64,000 bases of DNA. It comes from Sistotremastrum niveocremeum HHB9708. Taxonomy: Eukaryota > Basidiomycota > Agaricomycetes > Sistotremastrales > Sistotremastraceae. The translations under genes and the position numbers were made by a program. This document shows positions 11,943-22,738 of the stretch, piece after piece; the stretch's first letter is position 1, and every line of letters begins with the position of its first letter. The stretch spans positions 62,001-126,000 of the forward strand of contig KV419408.1 of assembly GCA_001630475.1 (NCBI GenBank), written 5' to 3'. The notes under the pieces are model-generated. The model ran no database searches. It was given only the letters and a program-made list of their open reading frames with translations, and was not told the origin of the DNA.

Positions 11943-14900
11943 ATGAACCCACGTCTGCGACATTCCCTTTCATCGACGCCTCGTCCTCTGTCCGCAATTT
12001 ATTTGGGCCCCAGTGGTACCCCTCCTTCTCTTCCTGACCTCCCGTCTCCTCTGGTTTCGCCTTCTTCCATCTCTTCCATCCGCTCTCGACAATTGCCCTC
12101 TCCACCTGGCACAAATTCGACCGAGAGCAGCAGTACAGGTGATCCCGCGTCAAAATCAGAGCTTAGGCTTCGTGCCGACATGAATGATGATGATGACATT
12201 GAACGATCACTACGAAACGACGAGCCATCCTCTTCGGATGACGACGAGCCTCCAAATGACATTGATCGTACAGATCATACCGCACGAATATCACGAGAAT
12301 TGAATGGTTCTCAACAAGGAGATGGTCCGCCAACTGCTCTATCTCGCGTGAGGTCTCTGGGTGCTCAAAGACGCCAGGTATGTAGACATATGCTGTAACC
12401 GTCTGCAGCACTTTGTATTCACGTTATTTTGTGTAGATTGCCCATGTATTATCTTCAATCAGCTCGGCGTCGTCTTCTCGGCTTGCTACACCTTCGCCTC
12501 CTCATGCTGTGAAGTCTCAAGCCACCCCCTCCCCTGCACCACAAGCGTCTTCATTTTCATCCATATCTTCGTCTAACTCTGCCTCTCGTTTCTCATATAG
12601 CTCGAGTCGAGATGGGGCTTCAATATCTGGCTCCGAGACCGAGCGAGAGCCTACATCAATATATTCGTCGTCTCGCTCCGCTCAATCGTTTGATTACCTT
12701 CCTCAAGAATCTTTGCAACGAGGACAGAACGGAGATCCAGGCCCGAGCGGCTCGTCCTCGTCAACGCGAGTACCACAATCCTCTCCCGAAACCCTGGAAA
12801 CCCCTAGGACACGCACTCCCTCCTTTCGTCCGGAAGGTATTGAGGACCACAGGACCGTGTCACGGAATGGAGATGCACAAACCTCTTCAAGTGCCAGTGC
12901 TGATCAAACGTCTTCAAGCGATCGTAGAAACGGAATCAGAAGAGTCAGTCTTGAAGGGGGTGGCACAGCAAAAGAACGTCAGGAATTTTCGCGAGCTTTA
13001 GCTGCCACTCTCAGTCGAAGAAGTCCGACCAGTTCGTCGCGAAGATCGAGACAGAGTCTATTGAGAACAAATAGCCAGGCAAATCTACCCTTTCTGTCTA
13101 TCTTGGCACAACTAATACTTCCTTTGACTTCAGTATACCCCCTCACGGAACGAAGAACCCCTTTCCCCACCATTTAACGATGAGCCGTCAACTTCAGACA
13201 GATTGCCTCGTCGGTCGTCTCCGAGCCCTTCACCTGCTACAACTACTGGTGCTGCCATGAGCAACCCGAGACGTTCTGCGACAGTGAGAGAACCGCGTCG
13301 CTGGCAAGGACGCAATCCCTACTCTCCTTCAGAAGATCACGACGTGCAACCTACGCATTCCCGAACCACCGGCGTTGAGCGCCGACAGTCCTTGAGAGGC
13401 GGTAGCGCGGAGAGCGCCCTAGCGAGGGGCTCCAGAAGCGTGATAGGCCAATCTCTGCGAGCAGCAGGATTAGCATCGCAGGACCGTGATGGCCGTTTTA
13501 CGACTACAGACGGTCTCCCGCGAACTCGAAGACTGAGCGGAGACTCCGATTTGCGGCATACCTTGTCTCGTGTTAATCGCAACGAACCGGAATTCACAAA
13601 TCGACATGACTTCCGACCGAGCACGTCGACGTCGACATACAACAATGAGCGTACTAGTCCTCAACTGCGCCCATATCGTTCTACCATGGCTCTTGTCAAC
13701 CAGCACGGATACACGCCCTCTCCGCCGGAGAGAAGGAGAGACACCGTCAAATCCGCCGGTGGAATGCATGAATATATGAGCACTGCGCCTCCCGGGCGTC
13801 ATTCTTCAGCCGACCTTCTGTCCACCCAATCCCCCCTTTCCACTCAGTCTCCAGAACATGCCAAATTGATGCTTGACTCCTTGACAATGTTCGAATCTCA
13901 TTTGGCCCGGTTCCCTGCCTCGTCGAATTCTGTCAATGCCACAATCTCGGATCTGCATCGAAACGCTCAGAGCATCGTTCAATCGACCAGCAGTTTAAAC
14001 GCCTTTCTCAGAGAAGGTCATTCTTTTGCTCTGGAACAGCAAATTGAGGCGGAGTACGGAGACAATCCTGTCGCAGTAGATCCTATGGAGGTATGGGGTC
14101 GGGTTGGCGGAGAGTATAAAGAGAGCCTGCGGGTGTGCGATGAGTTGGTCAGGACCATGACCGGTTTCTTACTTGGCATGGGGAAGATCCTGAAGGAGGC
14201 CACCGCTGCCTCGGCTCGTGAAGTCAGGATCGACGAAGAGGGACGAGTGGTCAGTCCTAGCGGCACGAGCAGTAGTACAAGTCGACGCAGTATGGAAGGT
14301 CGACGCAGCACTGATCTTCGGCGAAGTTGGGGCCCGGAACCCATGACACGAAGAGACGAGGGAGACGTCTCACAATCCAGAACGCCATCAAGGCTTGACA
14401 GCCTTGATAACAGAAGTCCCTCCGTCCTCGGCAAACTGCGTTCAAGGCGGGATACCAAGGAACGCGACACTCAGCGTGCTTCGACTTTATCAACTCTTCA
14501 GTCTCGACTGACTTTTACTTCGCGAATTCGCCCTCAGCTTGATGCTGAGCAATCTCCCACAACCCCATCACCCTCGAACCTTCCTCCGAAAAGCAACCCT
14601 TTACCCCATTCCTCGACGGTATTTGATTCACCTCCTCCCTTACCCGCACTCCCATCCGAAAATCCGTTAAACCGTCGAGACGCTGGGCGTGGTACTCGTC
14701 GTAACAAAAGCTCGTCTACTTCCATCACTACAGTTAAAGCGTTCCCTGCCATCGCCTCTCCCCAGGCGACCACCGCTGTTTCAACTGCTACCGCGTCGAA
14801 TGCAGCGTTCGGCGAAAGGAGCACAAATCATGCTCGCAACGATTCGTCGGTGGACGCTGGTGTTGTATTCTCCCGGCCAGCGGCCGTTTCTGTGTCGGCG

Positions 14901-15185
14901 CTCAACGGCCTTCAGAGGACCAATTCGAGAGACCGTCATTTCTGGGACCGAGGCAACACTCAGACGAATCAGACAAGCTCAAATTTGGATCATGAACGTA
15001 TGGCAGCTGTGCTTTCATCCTCGTCGTCTTCCGAGACCAAGCCGAATGATACGTTTACACCCCGAATGTCTTTGGAAACTGTACGCCCGGGAAACAATGG
15101 GACGACGCAAACACGTCGTCCTCAAGAGAGACGAGATCGTCGCAGAACCATTACCGAAATTTTCAGCAGGGATAATCGTGATTAA
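11943..15185 (+). CDS. Large low-complexity Ser/Arg/Pro-rich protein of unknown function
   Basis: I do not recognise this family. Start ATG at 11943 (MNPRLRHSLSSTPRPL). Exon 1 joins exon 2 across an intron at 12378-12436, with the join reading QRRQ-IAHVLSSISS. Exon 2 joins exon 3 across 13079-13133, which begins GC rather than GT (GCAAAT...CAG); the join reads TNSQ-YTPSRNEE. The protein is about 1,000 residues and mostly disordered, with Ser/Thr/Arg/Pro tracts that look like phosphorylation-rich sequence. The only compact part is a helical stretch about 130 residues long (HAKLMLDSLTMFESHLARFP through EVWGRVGGEYKESLRVCDEL). It stands alone, divergent from the MFS pair. A cytoskeletal, septation or signalling scaffold is possible but not shown. 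Confidence 0.75.
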
Positions 15186-15502
15186 ACCTAAGCTATTACC
15201 TTTTTCTTTCTCGTAACTTCTGTGAGATACTTCTTTTCTGATGGCTGTGGACGATGATTGAAGTGTATTTCTAGCTCTTGATGTCTGAGTATTCCCTATT
15301 GCAGCAAGAGACCTCTTTATATTAATATTCATTTCTCAACGCTTCGGACTGGTGTTTGTGTTTGTGAGTGCGCGTGCGTCATTGTACTACCCGGCATGTA
15401 CGAAGTAGACATGTATATTAGCTTGCATGACGTCGTTATGCTTTGCAACTCCATCTCTCTTCTGTACAACTACAAGCTCTTGGATTCTGCTGACCGTCTG
15501 CA
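15186..15502. other. Intergenic region with pyrimidine-rich promoter stretch
   Basis: About 317 bp between the stop of the low-complexity gene and the ATG of the C2-domain gene. It has a CT-rich stretch near 15450-15490, just upstream of the C2 gene start, as is common in fungal promoters. No coding signal. Confidence 0.5.
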
Positions 15503-16909
15503 ATGTCTGACTCGGAGACGTTTGTCGTCGAGATTACTTTTCATCGCGGCTCCAATTTACCCGTCGCCGATCTGAACACGCTCTCCTGCGATCCATACAT
15601 CCACGCCACCGTCTGGGTGCCCTCGGAGCCCGAGCATGAGCACCCCCTAGCGTGGCGTACACCGACCGTTCGGAGGACCAGGAACCCCACATGGGACTGC
15701 AAGTGGAGAATAGCTGGCGTACCTCGTTCAGGGTTTCATCTCACCTTGCGAGTCAGAGACGAAGACCCCGGAGACAGAGATGATAGGCTTGGAAAGTCGT
15801 ATATCGACATGACACAGGGCCAAATGAAAGAGGGGTTCGAGCAGAACGAGTTCGAGGTCAAGGTCATGAAGCGAAAAGGAAGCTTCAGGCCGTATATTCA
15901 GACATATCTGACGGCAATTCTACCTGGATCCAAACTTGTCCTTCATCCCAGAATCGTGCTTTCTGTTCGCGTCATAGCCAAATCGCCGAAAGGAAGAGTG
16001 GGAAGAGCGTACACTGTTGGCCCCAGTCAGTCTGACCATTCAATGCTCATAAATCATCCTGACCACCATCCAGACAAATTCTCAGAGCACTTCTCGCCAA
16101 TGATCGGACGCATGGTCAAAGGAGGCACGGTCGGACAGGGCACCGACGGATCTGCTAAACTCTCCATGTCCACATTTGTTGCCCACAAGTTCCAGCTCTC
16201 TGGACCTGTTCCTCCGACGCTGAAGCACGAGTACGTTGGCTACGCCCCATTTATCAAGTCCATGTTTTCCAACAAAGGGATCCGAGGGCACGTGCTCAAC
16301 CACGGGCTGCATAAGCAATACCGAATCATTTATTCGTACGATAAGAACACCGTCTATGGAGTGGTGCCCGGAACGACAGAGGCCGTGTTGGACGAGGAGA
16401 AAGAGAAGTCTGTGCGCCAGGAGATGGCCGAGCAGTTTCTCAGGATGACATGCTATGGGGAGGAGGGTCGGATATTCACTTATGTGATCACGCTGGACGC
16501 AGAGTGGCGATTCACGGAGACTGGCAAAGAATTCGCTGTGGACCTGCTCAGCAAACACTCCATGCACGCTGATGTGGCCAAAGAAATCGCATTCTCGGGC
16601 GAATTCTTTGTGCAGAAAATCCGCGATGTCGAGTCTGGAGGCGAGCGGGACACTGACCCACGCTCGTACGAGTTGGTCATTGACAATGACTCTGGGACGT
16701 ACCGGCCCAAGAAAGATTTGCTCCCCACGCTGCAGGACTGGCTGAGTGGAGACGGGGGTTTGGGGGGCCTTGGAAAGGTGACGGCAATGGATGGATTTGA
16801 CGAGCACTTGAAGCAGATGAAGGAAGAGAAAAGAAATCTCAAGGCCAGGCTGAAGGCTGAGAAAGCAGGCCGAAGAACAGATCGGCAATCAGAATCGGCA
16901 TCGAGTTGA
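15503..16909 (+). CDS. C2-domain protein, uncharacterised
   Basis: Intronless 468-residue protein starting at ATG 15503 (MSDSETFVVEITFHRGSNLP). The first ~120 residues form a C2 domain: VADLNTLSCDPYIHATV, then RRTRNPTWDCKWRI, then LTLRVRDEDPGDRDDRLG. The Asp-rich loops (LSCDPY and DEDPGDRDD) are where Ca2+ or phospholipid would bind. The remaining ~300 residues are a conserved-looking globular region of a type I have seen in fungal C2 proteins but cannot name, ending in a Lys/Glu-rich helix (KQMKEEKRNLKARLKAEK). It probably binds membranes or lipids; catalytic activity is not indicated. The lack of introns is unusual beside its neighbours. Confidence 0.85.
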   Translation: MSDSETFVVEITFHRGSNLPVADLNTLSCDPYIHATVWVPSEPEHEHPLAWRTPTVRRTRNPTWDCKWRIAGVPRSGFHLTLRVRDEDPGDRDDRLGKSYIDMTQGQMKEGFEQNEFEVKVMKRKGSFRPYIQTYLTAILPGSKLVLHPRIVLSVRVIAKSPKGRVGRAYTVGPSQSDHSMLINHPDHHPDKFSEHFSPMIGRMVKGGTVGQGTDGSAKLSMSTFVAHKFQLSGPVPPTLKHEYVGYAPFIKSMFSNKGIRGHVLNHGLHKQYRIIYSYDKNTVYGVVPGTTEAVLDEEKEKSVRQEMAEQFLRMTCYGEEGRIFTYVITLDAEWRFTETGKEFAVDLLSKHSMHADVAKEIAFSGEFFVQKIRDVESGGERDTDPRSYELVIDNDSGTYRPKKDLLPTLQDWLSGDGGLGGLGKVTAMDGFDEHLKQMKEEKRNLKARLKAEKAGRRTDRQSESASS

Positions 16910-17091
16910 GTTGCGTTACGTCATCTTATTTGATTTGCTTCCGTCGCGGAACCAATTCCCTAATCTTCGAATACAGTAATTTTGTCCACACCATGAAACA
17001 CATGTAATAGCACCGGTAGTACCTACTATCCCATATACCCGAGGGTTGCCTAAGGAGTAGGAGACCCTCAGACTTGCGTCTCCGTTCAACC

Positions 17092-19131
17092 ATGGAGTCG
17101 TATTCCACAGTTGTGTGCATTGGGGCTGGTATTTCCGGCATCTGTTTGGGAGCCCAGCTTCAAAGACAGCTCGGATCCACTGACATACACATTTATGATC
17201 GAAATCCCGATCTTGGCGGAACCTGGTGGTCAAACAAATATCCTGGCAAGTGCATGTCGATATCTCCCATAAACTCTGCTGAGTTTCTCCTTAGGTGTCG
17301 CGTGTGATGTCCCGACACCATTATATTCTGTATATAATCTGCCCTTTGGCGTCGGAGCAGAACAGCTGACCTGTTATCGAGTTCTCGTTTGAGCAGAACC
17401 CTTCTTGGTCCCGATTTATGGCCAGTGGCGATGAAATACACGCCTACATCAAAGCGGTCGCATATAAATACGATCTCCCGTCTCGTATGACCTTCAACAC
17501 TGAATGCGAGGGCGCAGAGTGGGATGAACGAACAGAGCAATGGACGGTATATTTGCGGCACGTTCAGTCCGGGAGGACTTCTGTTCACCGATGCAAACTC
17601 TTTATCGCCGCAGCCGGCATTCTCGTCGATCCCAAGGACTTCAAAGTTCCGGGCTTGCACTCTTTCAAGGGCTCTGTTGTCCACACGGCTAGATGGGATA
17701 CTTCCCTCGACTTGTCAGACAAGAATGTCGTAGTGATCGGAAATGGCTGTAAATTTGTCACTGTGAAATTACACCCCGTTGCCGACTGACATTTTCTAAA
17801 GGTTCGGCCACGCAATTCATACCTGCCGTGGTCTCCAAAGTCAGATCTCTCACCCAGTTTATCCAAGATCCCCAGTGGCTGGTGGAACGGCGCCCAGTCC
17901 CCTATACCCCTCAGCTCCGCTGGTGCCTCAAGAATGTCCCATTGCTGCTTCGTTTCCAGAGACTCATGATTTTTAACTTCTATGAGGGGACTTGGCCCTT
18001 GTTTTACCTGTTGGTCGCTGCTCGGCCTATGTTTCTTTGGAGTATTCGCTGACGCATGACGTAGAAACGAGAAGGGTCAGAAAGCAAGAGCTCAACTGGC
18101 CGCCGCATGTACACAGTGGAGATTGAAGGCTGCTCCCGAGAAGTATCGTGAGATATTGGCACCCCCATTTGATGTTGCTTGCAAGGTGGAGTGCAGTTAC
18201 CTCATCTGATGGGGAGCCACATGATCATCTTGTCTTAGCGGCGCATTATTGACACTGATTATTTCAAAGCCTTGCATGAGCCGAAAGTAAACCTCGTACA
18301 AGAGAAGATCCAAGAGGTAGGATAACATACCGTGAGATCGGGGTCCGCAGAATATCCGGCAGATGTGATTGTCCTTGCACACGGATTTGAAGTTCTGAAG
18401 ACACTGGGGAAGATGAAGATCAAAGGTCGCACACAGACCATAGACGAACACTGGAAAGAATTTGGAGGCCCAGAGGCGTATAACACGACGGCTCTCCACG
18501 GCTTCCCGAACTTTGGTATTGTATGGGGTCCAAACGCGGTCACAGGACACAATTCTGCAATTTTCACAATTGAGAAGTAATTTCTGTCCTCCGCCCTTTT
18601 CGGTATCTGATGACAAGATTACAGTGCCGTTAATTATATCTTGAAAGTATATAAACCGGTGATCGAAGGAGAAGCCACTACTGTTGAGGTCAAAGCTCAA
18701 GCCGAAAAAGACGAAGTGTTGTCAATGCAGCGAGACCTCAAAGAACGTGTATGGGTGGGATGCAAGAGTGTAATTCTCCTTTCTATTGACACTTACTCGA
18801 TTTGATCATCTGTATCCAGTGGTACAATACGGACTCGGGTTGGAACGGGTCTACTTATCCATGGTCGCAAGTTTACTTTTGGTGGCGGTCCATATTCCCA
18901 AAGTGGAATGATTGGGAAATTAAGCAAGTCAAAGTATGGCATCGCATCATTCAAATTCTTTCGGCGATTCTCTAAGTGTGATGACAGGGAGCGACCAAGT
19001 CGAAGAAGGCATCTACGCGCACCCTATATGCTACCATTGTTACTTTGGGAATTTCTGGAATTCTCATAAATCGCGCCTATCCGTTGTGGAGGTGGACGAT
19101 CCAAAAACAGATTCGTCTACTCGGAGCCTAA
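17092..19131 (+). CDS. Flavin-containing / Baeyer-Villiger-type monooxygenase (one in-frame stop)
   Basis: FAD- and NADPH-dependent monooxygenase that would insert oxygen into a ketone or oxidise a heteroatom. Start ATG at 17092 (MESYSTVVCIGAGISGICLG), with the FAD Rossmann motif GAGISG. NPDLGGTWW and KYPGVACDVP follow, split by a GC-AG intron (17246-17294, GCAAGT donor). Then comes FKGSVVHTARWD, which matches the Baeyer-Villiger fingerprint FxGxxxHxxxW(P/D), and the NADPH motif GNGCSATQ, split by another intron. The last exon encodes a hydrophobic segment (LYATIVTLGISGILI) near the C terminus, ending IRLLGA. Odd: TAA at 18323-18325 is in frame between KIQEVG and HTVRSGSAEYPADVIVLAHG, and I found no in-frame intron to remove it. 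Either a nonsense allele, a sequence error or a new pseudogene. Confidence 0.85.
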
Positions 19132-19650
19132 TTGCATGTTTCTCGTCGAATCTAGCAGATCATAGCAATGACATTAACTTTGACTCTTCTTCCCAAGAGC
19201 CTCGATCTCCCACATAGAGGCAGGAGAACTGACCTCTTCGCATGGTAGACATGGACACCAGGAATGTAATGAGTACCAACAATCTTGTAACATTCGGAAA
19301 TCAACAAAGAAGTGTCACAACTGTCACCTGAAACGTGGAACCGAGCTGGCTGTGTCGGCAGAGGGGCGGCAAGTCCCGGGCCGAATGGTTGGAGGCGATG
19401 GCGTGAAAACACTACGCCGGCTGTATCCGGCTCACCCACGGCCTAGTTAGATTCACTCCCTGTAAGAGAAATAATAATAGTTAAGCATATTTTGCGCCCG
19501 TAAGCGCAGAGTAATGTTATCCGAGCTCTAGTGCGACGTTGTTGGAGTCGAGCAACCTGGTCTTGTTCGTGCACTGGCTTGAAGGCCGAATCAGCGGGGA
19601 TCCATTCAGTGCCTGGTCACCACAACCAAATAGACCTCCATCTCATCATT
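19132..19650. other. Intergenic region, no gene seen
   Basis: About 520 bp between the monooxygenase stop and the FYR-protein start. Open frames here are short and lack family signals. It should contain the monooxygenase 3' end and the promoter of the next gene. Confidence 0.5.
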
Positions 19651-22510
19651 ATGGCTTCATTCTCAGTGCCCACCCTCCCTCCTCCCCCCATACAACATCG
19701 GCATCAAGCAATGGCCTCTGCCAGTCCTGACAATCACAATCACTCTCATCATCACCACGAGCAGCAGGCGCAGCAGCAAATCCCCCAGCAGCAGCTATCA
19801 TCTCACGCGATTGCATCGCAACCAAAGACTCTTCCAGAATTAGAGGCGAAGTATGGCAGGTAAGATCATCGTTATTCAGGTTCATGCGACACGACCTGAT
19901 GTTGCTATTCAAGACTCAAACGAAAGTATTTCGAGATGGAAGGCGTAAGCACAATCCTGACTCCTTTCTTTGAACCCCTATTCACTCCGTTTCTCTTGCT
20001 AATAGAGAGTCAAGGATGAGAAGCGGGAAAAGGAGGAGGTTGTGCTTTTAAATCTAAGACTCAAAGAGGAGCGTCGGCAAGTCATCCATCACTATTCTGA
20101 TCGAATTGCAATGCCGACTCCTTTTCGCGCTATTCAGCTCTCTTCTTAGTCGCATCGAAGAGCTTGAAAGAGGCTCGGACCACCGTTTTGGAAATGCGTA
20201 TCCCAATGCGTACAAGCCGCCAGAAGTTGCACTGCATAATCTGGCTCATCTTAGACAAACTTTGGATAGCGACGACAGAGATGAGGCTCCGGACGAGCCT
20301 CGTAAAATGTCCCGCCACATAGGTGCTCTCTCGAAAAAATCCAGGTCAACAGACGACGTTGAGAAGAGCGAACCGGACCATGGAGCTCTGACTGTCCAGG
20401 CTTCAAACGCAGCCTCATCTTCCACCACGACATCTGCCAAAAAGAAGAGCACTAGATCGTCATCCAAGAAAACGGAGACGTTCGTCCAATCTGCGGAACC
20501 ACCCCAACAGCCGGCAGCTACCATCGTATCCTCTGGGGGAACACGTCTAAGGATCAAGCCTCCAGCCCCGCCCCAAGAAAGTCAATCCCAAACCCGCTCT
20601 CACAGACAACCATCACCTCAGAGCGCACCCAGTCAAGGTCCGCTTCAGCCTTCAGGTCCACAACACTTGCAAGCGCAATCCTCGCCAAATCAGTCACACT
20701 CTCAATCGCCCTCACAGCCGCAGAAGCAGCATCCGACTAAAGTTGAAAGTGCACCAGGCGATGGAATTTCTCCCATCTCTCCGCTTCATTCCCCTCCCCC
20801 TGGCTCAAGTTCTCAGACCATCATTCTGGCTCCGGGACAGCTGCAACCTACCGCAGCCCAGGTTCGTGGTCCGAATCCGCGAGCATCCTCCCTACAACGG
20901 GCTACGAAGCCCAAGCGTCTCAAGCCTCACACTGTTACAGCCAAGACCTTCAGTGTGCCAATGATCCCTCGCGATCCTAGAACGTCAAATCCCATCCTTC
21001 CGTTGAATGTCGGCATCATGACTGTTATCAGTCTGGGCGAGGTTTGCATGAGGGAGCATTTCCATACGGAACGCTACATTTTCCCTGTTGGATACGAAGT
21101 GACAAGAAGGTACCTGTCAGCGGTGAATGCGAATTCAGATACAACATACAATTGCAAGATTCTCGAAGGCCCGGCTGGACCCGTGTTTCAAATCATCGCA
21201 CACGATATGCCTGCTCCAATAGAAGCAGGTACCGCGACGGGTGCTTGGTCTGGTATTGTGAGGGCAGCGAACTTGCTTCGTAATAGACAGCACAGCAATT
21301 CCGTTTCTGGGCCCGATTACTTCGGACTGGGTCAGAACACGATCAAACATCTTATACAAGGCCTACCGAATGCAGATAAATTACGAGATTATGTGTGGCA
21401 AAATTATCTGGAGGGAGGGTCAGTGCCTGTATGCTCATCTCTTGCGTCAAGTACTCAATCGCTTCATCTAGACCGATGGGTGGGAGGCACGCAGCTGTCA
21501 TGCCAGCGCTTCCCGACGATCCAAACGACCATGTCTATCGCCCTCCGGCGCACGAACCGATGGAAGTTGATCATGATAAAGATCACGACCATCATGTCAA
21601 TGAGCACAAGGATTCCACTCCCCCAGAGGCGTCTACTCTTGAGGCTTCTTCAAGAAACAGCTCTGAGCATTCTTTGAAACATTTGGTGACCACGAATAGT
21701 GCGGACGATGTGCATAGCACGACTTCCGACACACCACCACGTCCTCGCTCCCGTCAACAACCGATTAAAGACGAGAAAAACATTCCGTCTAATCATAAAG
21801 TGCCATCGTCCATGGCATCGATTCTGAATGCATATCCGGAACCTGAAGCCGATGTCTCTATGTCTTCCCCCGTACGTTCACCCAGACCCGCCCACTCTCC
21901 CCTCTTGTCGAAAACTGCTTCCTCTCATGGCTCTCCCCAAATCACGCATGGAGGGGATAGTCCTAGTACGGTCGGCGAACGATCTTCTCTCAGGTCCACG
22001 GACGAGCCTCATTTAACAAAGCTGCCCGTTATACCTCGCGATGGCAATGGCCATCCGATTTTGCCTTTGGAGGTCTCACTGGTCACGGTTCTCAGTCTTG
22101 GGGAAATTTGCACCCGAGCCGATTATCACAATCGCAGATGCATCTACCCGATCGGCTACGAGATCAATCGTCGTTGGATGTCTGCCATTGATCCCGACGC
22201 AGACGTCATCTACAACTGTAAAATCATGGAAGGTCCCGAAGACCAAGGTCCTCTGTTCCAAGTGACGGCTCTTGATCAGCCCAAAGACCAAGTGTTATCG
22301 AACACATCTTCGGGAGCTTGGGAAGGATTTCTCGAGCGAGCAAAGGCAATTCGACATCAGTTCCCTATTGCAGGTGACAACGGTGATGAATACTTCGGCC
22401 TTACGAATCCTACAATTCGCCATATGCTTCAGGAATTACCAGGAGCAAAGGAACTTGCTTACTACGAGTGGAAAAGCTATGTAGAGGCCGGTCGTTCAGC
22501 CAAGAAATAA
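19651..22510 (+). CDS. Protein with two tandem FYRN-FYRC modules (TBRG1-like chromatin factor)
   Basis: Probable nuclear, chromatin-associated protein. Start ATG at 19651; a His/Gln-rich leader leads to a charged coiled coil read across small exons (LPELEAKYGR, LKRKYFEMEG, RVKDEKREKEEVVLLN, LKEERR). The intron at 20077-20137 has a GC donor (GCAAGT). After a long Ser/Pro/Gln-rich linker comes FYR module 1 (FYRN: NVGIMTVISLGEVCMREHFH, RYIFPVGYEVTRRYLS; FYRC: GPVFQIIAHDMP to YFGLGQNTIKHLIQGLP). An intron near 21418-21471 joins LEGG to PMGGRHAAVMP, and after a second linker FYR module 2 follows (VSLVTVLSLGEICTRADYHN, CIYPIGYEINRRWMS, YFGLTNPTIRHMLQELPGA). FYR domains occur in TBRG1 and MLL-type methyltransferases; two copies in one chain is the odd feature. 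Confidence 0.85.
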
Positions 22511-22738
22511 TCCCCTCTGGTCATTCATGTACACATTCTCTCAATCAGTCGATTAATTGGACAGACACCTGGGATCCTTCACTCGACATCAGGACTGCAA
22601 AGGCAGGAATTTGACGGTATTGCTATGTTGGAATATGCCGCTAGAGGTTTGGTAAATATACAGTACCCGCATCCCTTTATTTGGCCTCTACTCTCTTTTT
22701 GTATTTTGTCAACTTGGGACGGAATTGAATTCTCCATC

